A stretch of 33,454 nucleotides of DNA from CALGLS01 sp047626155 (lineage in GTDB: Bacteria; Bacteroidota; Bacteroidia; Chitinophagales; Saprospiraceae). Both the position numbers and the translations under genes were made by a program. Positions 15,963 through 22,944 of the stretch are shown here, piece after piece; within the stretch, counting starts at the first letter, position 1, and each line of letters opens with the position of its first letter. Location: positions 1 to 33,454 of the forward strand of contig JBLHRR010000044.1 of assembly GCA_047626155.1 (NCBI GenBank), given 5' to 3'. The notes under the pieces were generated by a model that saw nothing but the letters and a program-made list of their open reading frames with translations, did no database searches and was not told the origin of the DNA.

Positions 15963-17021
15963 ATGAAAAAAATACATTATTTACTTTTTACGATTGGATC
16001 AATATTTTTAGCTGGAGCTATCGTTATGAAAATCCAGGAACCTGCTGTAGCTCAGCATAGTCTGTTCGATGAATTACAAAAAGAACCCATCACGGAATTG
16101 GTTCTGGAAACTGATTTAGGGCAGCTATTTTCAAATACGGATGATGCTATCTTTGAAGAAGGGAAGCTAACCTTCTTCAATACAGATACTACTAATACTA
16201 ATACGTCTTATACTATTAAAGTACAACCTCGAGGAGTAACGCGTAAGCGGATTTGTGATTTCCCTCCCTTGAAGCTTAGGTTTTCGAAAACGGACCTGGA
16301 GGCCAATAGGATGAGCACTTATAGCACCTTAAAACTAGTAACCCACTGCAAGGACGGAGCGGACTTTGAGCAGATTTTGTTGAAAGAATATACCGCTTAT
16401 AAAATGTATAATGCCTTAACGGAAAAAAGTTTTCGGGTACAGCTGGTGAAAATTACCTATGTAGACGCTAGTCTGGAAATACCGTCCTCAACACATTATG
16501 GATTCTTAATAGAAAATAAGAAGGAGATGGCAGATCGCCTAGGAGCAAAATTAATGGATAAGCAAGAAGGACCATTAACTCAAATTGACGCCAATCAATA
16601 CCGATTATTTGCGCTCTTCCAATATATGATTGGAAATACAGACTGGAATTTGTCCAAGCAACACAACCTGAAGTTACTAGTAGAAGATGGAAAATATGGC
16701 CCGCTTCCAGTTCCTTATGATTTTGATTTCGCAGGCTTGGTAGATGCTCCTTATGCAAAACCATATCCGACCTTACCTATTAAAAATGTGAAACAAAGAT
16801 TTTTCCAGTATAGAGGAAAAAAGAACGCAGACTTTAGCCCGACCTATGATTTGTTTAACACCAAGAAAGCAGAAATAATGCGATTGCATACGGACTTCAA
16901 TCTATTAGATGAATCGGTGAAACGAGAAATGACAAGTTATTTGAGCGCTTTCTTTGACTTGATAGAGGCACCTCGGCTTGCTAATGAAGAACTGTTGTTA
17001 GGTGGTGCGGTGCATGGGTAA
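15963..17021 (+). CDS. Exported protein resembling the CotH kinase-like fold
   Basis: The 352-residue product begins MKKIHYLLFTIGSIFLAGAI, a signal peptide or N-terminal anchor. I see an RGxxRKR segment with LKLRFSK (about residues 87-102), an RE/KEYTAYKMYNAL helix-like region, G-N-T-D227-W-x-L-S-K-Q-H-N235, and VPYD253-F-D255-F. This order of a catalytic-like Asp and Asn followed by a metal-binding-like DFD is what CotH-type atypical kinases show; CotH phosphorylates spore-coat proteins in Bacillus. The similarity is distant and was judged by eye. The ATG at 15963 is preferred; an in-frame TTG at 15930 would add 11 residues ahead of the signal. It stands alone and converges on the histidine kinase gene. 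Confidence 0.55.
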   Translation: MKKIHYLLFTIGSIFLAGAIVMKIQEPAVAQHSLFDELQKEPITELVLETDLGQLFSNTDDAIFEEGKLTFFNTDTTNTNTSYTIKVQPRGVTRKRICDFPPLKLRFSKTDLEANRMSTYSTLKLVTHCKDGADFEQILLKEYTAYKMYNALTEKSFRVQLVKITYVDASLEIPSSTHYGFLIENKKEMADRLGAKLMDKQEGPLTQIDANQYRLFALFQYMIGNTDWNLSKQHNLKLLVEDGKYGPLPVPYDFDFAGLVDAPYAKPYPTLPIKNVKQRFFQYRGKKNADFSPTYDLFNTKKAEIMRLHTDFNLLDESVKREMTSYLSAFFDLIEAPRLANEELLLGGAVHG

Positions 17022-17125
17022 GATTGGAGGTGGAGAAATACGTTTTATAATTCAAGATATTCAGAAACCTCCTTTCTGTTCCGAATTGGTCGTAAGCGTA
17101 AAAAATAGATGCTACCTCATACTAT

Positions 17126-18508
17126 TCACCCTCCATTAGAAAAAACCAATAAAAAAGTAGTCATCACCCCAGGCTCCGAGGCCATCAACAATTGCCCATC
17201 ATGTTGTTTCATGATATCCTTAGACAAACTCAAACCAATACCGGAACCATTCTTTCTAGTCGTGAAAAAGGGAATGAAAACCTGAGATACTATTTCAGAT
17301 TGAATTCCTCTTCCGTTGTCCGTAACAGAAAGGGTCGTATGGCTTTCTGATATCTGGCAGCCAATAGAGATGGATGGATTTACCGTTTCTTCTAGCGCAT
17401 AAATACTATTTCCGATAAGGTTGATGAAAATCTGATCTATCTGTTTTGGATCTATCTTTATAGTCGCTTTACTTGGAATATTACCTTTTTTAAAAAGAAT
17501 TTGGTGTTCATCGAGAATCGGTGTCATCAATCTTTGAATATTTAATAGGTACTCTTTGATGTTGATCTGCTTCGTTTTAGGAATGGGAAGATTAGCTAAG
17601 GATCGATAGTCTTCTACAAAATCCAATAATCCTTCTGATCTTTTTTTGATGGTACTCGCGGCTAAGTTAATGTCTTCAACTTCCTCATCATCTAGTGCTG
17701 AAGCCTTTAGGAGTTGCTGTTTACTATCTTCAGTGATTGAAGTAATGGTAGCGGCAAGAGAGCTAATAGGGGTAAAGGAATTCATCATTTCATGAGCAAT
17801 AACGCGCATAATATTATGCCAGGCCTCGATCTCTTTTTGTTCCAATTCTTTGTGAATATCCTGGAAGGTAATCAAGAGATAGGGGGTGTCTAGGAAACGC
17901 ACATTTATAACTTCCAGAGAAAGCCTTTTGAGCTCTGTTTCTGTATTATACGCTACTAATTTTTTACCGCCTTCTTTAAGGCTACTTATTTCTTTTGCTA
18001 ACCAGGGTGCCTGTTTGGCAATTCGATGCCAATACTTATGCCGAGGTATTTGTAAAATCTCACTTACCGCCTTATTTAAAAATAACACTTCATTTTCGGA
18101 TTGTTCAGCAAACAAATCTTCTTTCTTTATCGAGATGATACCGAGGTTGACATGTTCCAGTATTTGCTTGAAGTGTTTAAATTGGGCTTCTTTTTCAATC
18201 GTGTTCTTTTTGAATAGTTTGATGATAGCATTGAAATCCTCAAAGATCAAAGCGAAGGATTTTCCCTTTTTAGATGGAGAGAAATAAACAGAGTGGTCTT
18301 CGCTTTTTAAAGCTTCCAGGAATCTTACTAAAGTATAGTTTGTGGAATTGACATAATGAATCATACTCCATACTTGTAGTACAATTAAAATACCTAAGCC
18401 TGCGGCAGTAAACCAACTCGCTTGGCTAAGGAACCAGGTTAATAGCAGGCAGGTAGCGAGAATAAGCAAAATGCGAAATACGATTTGTATAGAGAATCTT
18501 TTTATCAA
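17126..18508 (-). CDS. Membrane sensor histidine kinase (NtrB/AtoS-like)
   Basis: Two membrane segments at the N-terminus (about residues 9-27 and 33-50) are followed by a PAS-like region (about 110-220, with LEHVNLGIISI and LLITFQDIHKE) and a kinase core. The phosphoacceptor is His239 in RVIAHEMMNSFTPISSL; the N box is FINLIGNSIYALEE; the G boxes are VTDNGRGI and GSGIGLSLSKDIM. The 460-residue length is typical. There is almost no periplasmic loop, so the signal is probably sensed in or just inside the membrane. It lies 125 bases downstream of the sigma-54 activator gene on the same strand and is its likely partner. Confidence 0.92.
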   Translation of the reverse strand: MIKRFSIQIVFRILLILATCLLLTWFLSQASWFTAAGLGILIVLQVWSMIHYVNSTNYTLVRFLEALKSEDHSVYFSPSKKGKSFALIFEDFNAIIKLFKKNTIEKEAQFKHFKQILEHVNLGIISIKKEDLFAEQSENEVLFLNKAVSEILQIPRHKYWHRIAKQAPWLAKEISSLKEGGKKLVAYNTETELKRLSLEVINVRFLDTPYLLITFQDIHKELEQKEIEAWHNIMRVIAHEMMNSFTPISSLAATITSITEDSKQQLLKASALDDEEVEDINLAASTIKKRSEGLLDFVEDYRSLANLPIPKTKQINIKEYLLNIQRLMTPILDEHQILFKKGNIPSKATIKIDPKQIDQIFINLIGNSIYALEETVNPSISIGCQISESHTTLSVTDNGRGIQSEIVSQVFIPFFTTRKNGSGIGLSLSKDIMKQHDGQLLMASEPGVMTTFLLVFSNGG

Positions 18509-18542
18509 AATCTATAAATTATTAAGAGTGACCTTTATGTGA

Positions 18543-18640
18543 TGCGACCCTGATGGAGGTCGGAAAACCTTAAGCTATAAAACCTAACCTACTGTGACCT
18601 CGCTGAGGTCAGGAAAATCAGAGCTCAGAAGGGCTATAAA
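18543..18640. repeat. Tandem hairpin repeat between regulator and kinase genes
   Basis: Two related units fill the gap: one around 18543-18580 with CGACC/GGTCG (18545-18549, 18558-18562), and one around 18593-18640 with a 7-bp stem TGACCTC-GCT-GAGGTCA (18595-18611). Each continues with GAAAA and later GCTATAA. The second unit runs a few bases into the end of the regulator gene. They look like REP-type palindromes and could moderate read-through or RNA stability between the two genes. Confidence 0.5.
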
Positions 18641-20013
18641 TTATACTTCTCCATTCGTCGGTACAAAGCAGCCCTGGTCAAGCCAAGCTCTTTAGCCGTT
18701 TTTGAAATATTCCCTTTGAATTTTTCCAATGCTTTTTGAATCAATAGTAGTTCTATGTCTCTTAGATTCATATTACCTCCTGGTTCAACCAATTCTTGCA
18801 AAGAAGGAGCAACACTTAGATTAAGATCAGCAATATTAATTTCTTCAGTTTCTGTCAGCAAAACGCCTCTTTCGATCGTGTGCTGAAGCTCTCGGATATT
18901 ACCAGGCCATCGGTGTGTTTTTAAAACCTTGATGGCTTCATCGGAAATGCTCAATGGAGGCTTCTTGTATTTTTCCTGATAGGATTGTAAGAAGAATGTT
19001 ACAAATTCTGTAATATCGGAAGGGCGTTTTCTTAATGGAGGAATTTCCACCTCAATGGTATTGATACGATAGAGCAAATCTTCTCTAAAGGTTCCTTCCT
19101 TGACTTTGTCTACTAAGGAAGCATTAGTGGCAAAAATCATTCGGGCATTAATCGGTCTTTCGATTCCTTCTCCTAATCGGCTTACTTTGCGATCTTGTAA
19201 AACAGTTAATAATTTAGATTGTAGGTTTAATGTTAGATTCCCAATTTCATCCAAGAAAATGGTGCCATCTTGGGCCATTTCAAAACGCCCTATTTTATCT
19301 TCGTTAGCACCTGTGAAAGCCCCTTTTTTATAACCAAACAATTCACTTTCAAATAATGATTCTGTCAAAGCACCTAAATCAACATGGATAAATGGTTGAT
19401 TTCTTCTATCAGACAACTGATGAATTTCCTTGGCTAAATGTTGTTTTCCCGTTCCGTTTTCTCCCAAAATCAAAACATCAGCTAAAGTGTTGCTGACCTT
19501 TTTGATGGTCTGCATGATTTTTTGCATGAGGGGAGAGCTACCTATAACGGGACCAGCGTTGGTCTCGTCCTCGGTCAATCCTACTTTGTTTTTTAGTTTG
19601 GCAAGTTTTAGTTTTTGATTAGAGCGACTTAATTCTAGTCCTGCTTCAACGGTAGCTAAAATCTTTTCGTTGGTCCAGGGTTTTAATATAAAATCAAAAG
19701 CACCCATTTTAATAGCATTCACTGCTAACTCTACTTCACCAAATGCGGTCATGAGTACAATGACAATTTCAGGCTTGATTTCCAGAAGGTGCTGTAGCAA
19801 ATACATCCCTTCTTTCCCATCGTTAAATCCAACCCTATAATTCATATCTAAAAAGACAAGATCGATATCCTGAGTAGAGATCAATCGATTGATTCCACGT
19901 GGGTTATTTCTCGTAATGATATCGGTGTACTTCCTTTTTAACAATAATTTTGCGGAAATAAGGATATCCTCATCGTCATCAATAATTAATATGGTAGCTT
20001 CTCTTTTCTTCAT
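18634..20013 (-). CDS. Sigma-54-dependent response regulator (NtrC family)
   Basis: The 459-residue protein has a receiver domain (acidic pocket Asp12-Asp13, phosphoacceptor Asp56, Thr89, Lys111), an AAA+ domain with Walker A GENGTGK (184-190), the sigma-54-contacting GAFTGA loop (231-236) and Walker B TIFLDE (251-256), and a C-terminal Fis-type helix-turn-helix ending NISKTAKELGLTRAALYRRM. The signature loop is perfect, so it should be an active remodeler of sigma-54 polymerase. It is upstream of the histidine kinase on the same strand and diverges from the exporter operon across a 407-base gap that contains a sigma-54-like promoter. Confidence 0.95.
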   Translation of the reverse strand: MKKREATILIIDDDEDILISAKLLLKRKYTDIITRNNPRGINRLISTQDIDLVFLDMNYRVGFNDGKEGMYLLQHLLEIKPEIVIVLMTAFGEVELAVNAIKMGAFDFILKPWTNEKILATVEAGLELSRSNQKLKLAKLKNKVGLTEDETNAGPVIGSSPLMQKIMQTIKKVSNTLADVLILGENGTGKQHLAKEIHQLSDRRNQPFIHVDLGALTESLFESELFGYKKGAFTGANEDKIGRFEMAQDGTIFLDEIGNLTLNLQSKLLTVLQDRKVSRLGEGIERPINARMIFATNASLVDKVKEGTFREDLLYRINTIEVEIPPLRKRPSDITEFVTFFLQSYQEKYKKPPLSISDEAIKVLKTHRWPGNIRELQHTIERGVLLTETEEINIADLNLSVAPSLQELVEPGGNMNLRDIELLLIQKALEKFKGNISKTAKELGLTRAALYRRMEKYNL

Positions 20014-20192
20014 TAGTTGTGGTGGTGGTTTTCTTCTATTTGTATGTATTTTAAAAGACCAGTAAAAGTAGGAATAGCTGCATGGGAAAACAATCTAATT
20101 TAGATAACCTTAATGAATTATTCGATTAATAATGTAAGGATAAGAAATTAATTGAAGTTAATAATATTCTACCAATTTTTTTAAAACTACTC

Positions 20193-20243
20193 GTAGCAAT
20201 TTTTAAAGCTACTTGCTAGACTTTTCTGCAATTCTTATTTGCA
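20193..20243. promoter_or_regulatory. Candidate binding sites for the sigma-54 activator
   Basis: TAGCAA (20194-20199) and TTGCTA (20213-20218) form an inverted repeat with a 13-base spacer, and GTAGC/GCTAC (20193-20197, 20208-20212) nests within it. A second dyad, TGCAA-N7-TTGCA (20227-20243), follows. They stand about 130-185 bases ahead of the sigma-54-like promoter, the distance at which NtrC-type upstream activating sites usually occur. Binding is inferred only. Confidence 0.4.
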
Positions 20244-20373
20244 TTAAATGCCCGCTAGAAATTTTTTATCCATTGTGCAAAAACGAACAGTAAAGTGTGC
20301 GATAATGAACACGTTATAGAAAAGTCAATTCTCCAAATTGTTGATAATCAGTTTTTTAAAATTAAAAAATGAA

Positions 20374-20390
20374 TTGGCACAACCTATGAA
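20374..20390 (+). promoter_or_regulatory. Sigma-54-type promoter of the export operon
   Basis: TTGGCAC (20374-20380) matches the -24 element exactly. After the correct spacing, ATGAA (20386-20390) takes the place of TTGCA at -12, with the GC changed to GA. Transcription would begin near 20401, giving a leader of about 20 bases before the ATG at 20421. The neighbouring gene for a GAFTGA-bearing activator strengthens the call. Confidence 0.6.
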
Positions 20391-20420
20391 TATACATTAG
20401 TACATACAAACAATGAAATA

Positions 20421-21671
20421 ATGGATCGCAAAATAAAAAAGAAATATTGGACAAGAAAAAGGTGGATATACCTCGCTACAGCGGTGGTGATTATTGCACT
20501 TTCCATATTTGGTTTTCGGTCTATCAATCAGAAAACCTACAAACTGGATCAATCCAGAATTACGGTCAAAGAGGTAAAGGAAAGTGATTTTCAGGATATG
20601 ATTTTAATCGATGCGGAGGTAGAGCCTATTACTTCTGTTTTATTGAATCATCCGGATGGAGGTACGGTACAGGAAGTTTTTATTGAAGATGGGGTGATGG
20701 TAAAGAAAGGCACTCCTCTTTTGAAGCTAAGTAACCCCTCGGTCATGCTGGTTTATATGACTCAGGAAACAGCTATTGTGGAACAAATAAATAATTTGCA
20801 AACCCTGAAATTATCTCTTGATAAAGACCAGAGAAATTTGACAGAGTCATTGATAGATATTGAGTATCAATTGGAAGATAAAGAACGAATTTTCAGATTA
20901 GATACCTTGCTTTATGATCAGGATGTTATTGCAAAAAACCAAATGGATGATACTTATGGCCAATATAAATATCAACAAAAAAAGCAAGCATTCCTTTTGG
21001 AAAATGTAGCTAAAACCAAAATCGAAAATGATATTCAGATCAAACAAATTAACCGATCTATTAAAATGATGAATCGGAATCTGGAGGTGATTCATTCTAA
21101 TATTGACAGAATGCTGATCCGTGCTCCGGTTACTGGGATGCTGTCTTCTTTTGATCCGGTGATCGGAGAATCTTTTTCTCAAAATCAAACGATTGCCAAA
21201 TTAGATGTGCTAAAGGGATATAAAGTGAAGGGCTTAGTCGATGAATATTATTTGAGTACAGTAAAGGCCGGACAGGCAGCTCGCTTCTCTTTTGATGATG
21301 AAATGGTTGACTTAAAAGTAAAAAAAGTATTGCCGGAAGTAGTGAGCGGCCGATTTGAAATTGAATTGGTTTTCTTATCTAAAGCACCAAAATCTATCGC
21401 TGCAGGGCAATCCTTACAAATTCGTCTGGAACTTTCTGCTGCCAGTCAGGCGATTATTATTCCTCGCGGAAACTTCTTTCATTCCTTTGGAGGGAAGTAT
21501 GTATTTGTAATGAATGAAAATGAAGAGTCTGCAGAAAAACGACAGATACGAATTGGCCGCCAAAACCCTTCTCATTACGAAGTGTTGGATGGCTTAATGA
21601 AAGGCGAACAAATTATAACTTCTTCCTATGAAGCTTTTAAAGATTATGAAAGTGTAAGTATTGTTAGGTAA
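20421..21671 (+). CDS. Periplasmic adaptor (membrane fusion) protein, HlyD/MacA type
   Basis: A basic N-terminus precedes one membrane segment (about residues 14-31). The order then is a barrel-sandwich half (EVEPITSVLLNHPDGGTVQE, with VKKGTPLLKLSNP), a long alpha-helical hairpin rich in charged residues and Q (about 110-220), the return half of the lipoyl-like domain (RAPVTGMLSSFDPVIGESF), and C-terminal beta-barrel domains. Such adaptors link an inner-membrane ABC or RND transporter to an outer-membrane exit channel. At 416 residues the length is usual. It is the first gene after the sigma-54-like promoter, followed by an ABC ATPase and an FtsX permease, so a MacAB-like pump is indicated; no outer-membrane channel gene is present here. 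Confidence 0.9.
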   Translation: MDRKIKKKYWTRKRWIYLATAVVIIALSIFGFRSINQKTYKLDQSRITVKEVKESDFQDMILIDAEVEPITSVLLNHPDGGTVQEVFIEDGVMVKKGTPLLKLSNPSVMLVYMTQETAIVEQINNLQTLKLSLDKDQRNLTESLIDIEYQLEDKERIFRLDTLLYDQDVIAKNQMDDTYGQYKYQQKKQAFLLENVAKTKIENDIQIKQINRSIKMMNRNLEVIHSNIDRMLIRAPVTGMLSSFDPVIGESFSQNQTIAKLDVLKGYKVKGLVDEYYLSTVKAGQAARFSFDDEMVDLKVKKVLPEVVSGRFEIELVFLSKAPKSIAAGQSLQIRLELSAASQAIIIPRGNFFHSFGGKYVFVMNENEESAEKRQIRIGRQNPSHYEVLDGLMKGEQIITSSYEAFKDYESVSIVR

Positions 21672-21720
21672 TAGATCAAAAATAGTAAAATAATAAAAAA
21701 AAAGGTAACTATTCAGACCG

Positions 21721-21820
21721 GAGACGGAAGATGGAAGTTTCCATCGAACGCGAAATTCACAGACTGAAGGTCTGTCAAATTCAAGGTTTGCATTAGTGGG
21801 AAACTTCCGTCTTCCGTCTT
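21721..21820. repeat. Long imperfect inverted repeat between adaptor and ATPase genes
   Basis: Bases 21721-21742 (starting GAGACGGAAG) pair with 21799-21820 (ending CTTCCGTCTT) with about two mismatches over 22 bp. The loop holds a second hairpin, ACAGAC-TGAAG-GTCTGT (21759-21775). The right arm contains the short repeat CTTCCGT. The structure fills most of the 216-base gap inside the presumed operon and may attenuate or stabilise the transcript. Confidence 0.65.
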
Positions 21821-21887
21821 CCTCCCATCCACAGCTAAACTATACCCCACTGAACCGTTACTAAAAAAGATAATTAAAACAAAAAAA

Positions 21888-22598
21888 ATGATAACATTAA
21901 AAGAATTAACCAAAGTGTATCGAACTGATGAAATTGAAACGGCTGCGCTGAATGAAGTTTCCTTACATATTTCTAAAGGAGAATTTGTTTCCATCATGGG
22001 CCCTTCCGGTTGTGGTAAATCCACCTTGTTGAATATGTTAGGAATGCTGGATACCGCAGAATCGGGTAGTTATCAATTTTTTGATCAGGAAATTACTAAC
22101 CTTAAAAAGAAAGAAAGGTCCAAGGTTCGAACCAAACACATTGGTTTTATTTTTCAGAATTTCAACTTGATTGACGAGTTGACTGTTTTCGAAAATGTAG
22201 AACTGCCTCTAATATATGCCAGAATTCCTCAAAAGAAACGAAAGGAAAGTGTAGACTTAATCTTAGAACGCATCGGTATTGCTCACCGCGCTGAGCACTT
22301 CCCACAACAACTTTCCGGTGGACAACAACAAAGGGTTGCCGTAGCCCGGGCTTTGGTTAATAAACCAGACCTTATTTTGGCTGATGAGCCTACGGGTAAC
22401 CTGGATAGTTCCAATGGTAACGAAGTAATGGAATTGTTATGTGAATTAAATGAATCCGGAACTACGATCGTAATGGTTACTCACTCCCCTCATGATGCTA
22501 GTTATTCCAATCGTATTGTCAATTTGCTGGATGGGCAAATAATATCGGAGCGGAAAACAATAAGTGATGAAAAAGTTACTGATGTTGTAGAAAGGTAA
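21888..22598 (+). CDS. ABC transporter ATPase, LolD/MacB type
   Basis: The 236-residue protein is a single ABC domain: Walker A GPSGCGKST (about 38-46), Q-loop in FQNFNLIDEL, signature LSGGQQQRVAVARAL, Walker B LILADEPTGNLD, and switch histidine in VMVTHSP. The LxxxDEPTGNLD wording is typical of ATPases that serve FtsX-fold permeases (LolD, MacB, FtsE). It should energise the FtsX-type permease encoded at 22945. In contrast to MacB, ATPase and permease are separate polypeptides. It begins at the ATG immediately before the first strand (MITLKELTKVY). Confidence 0.95.
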   Translation: MITLKELTKVYRTDEIETAALNEVSLHISKGEFVSIMGPSGCGKSTLLNMLGMLDTAESGSYQFFDQEITNLKKKERSKVRTKHIGFIFQNFNLIDELTVFENVELPLIYARIPQKKRKESVDLILERIGIAHRAEHFPQQLSGGQQQRVAVARALVNKPDLILADEPTGNLDSSNGNEVMELLCELNESGTTIVMVTHSPHDASYSNRIVNLLDGQIISERKTISDEKVTDVVER

Positions 22599-22623
22599 GT
22601 TTGTAATAAAAAAATATTATCAA

Positions 22624-22917
22624 ATGAAAAAGATAGCAATGAATAATAAAAATAGCGTTACCGAAAAAACCAAAAGTTGGTGGTTTAAAATATTTCAGAA
22701 TTGGATGCTTAGTGACAACGAAAAATTAACTTCCCGATTTGGAAACGATTATGTAAATCAAAACGACCATAGGGAGAGTGGTTTGTATAATCGTTTCCAC
22801 CAAAGAAATCGGGAAATTATTTTTCGTGTAATACATAAAGGATATGAGAAACAAAATGATAAAAAGCCAACGATTAATCGAAGTCGTCGACATTATGCAC
22901 CTTCTTCTCCTTGGTAA
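22624..22917 (+). CDS. Unknown 97-residue basic protein inside the export operon
   Basis: The frame is tightly placed: 25 bases after the ATPase stop and 27 before the permease start. The product has no signal or membrane segment. It begins with a charged stretch, has aromatic SWWFKIFQNW (about residues 19-28), several N/H/R-rich segments, and ends in a basic tail (NRSRRHYAPSSPW). A second ATG five codons in (22639) is an alternative start. I do not recognise a family. Position argues for an accessory or regulatory subunit of the exporter, or for a co-transcribed cargo. Confidence 0.6.
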   Translation: MKKIAMNNKNSVTEKTKSWWFKIFQNWMLSDNEKLTSRFGNDYVNQNDHRESGLYNRFHQRNREIIFRVIHKGYEKQNDKKPTINRSRRHYAPSSPW

Positions 22918-22944
22918 TACTTACTAAGTCTAAAAATCAAAACC

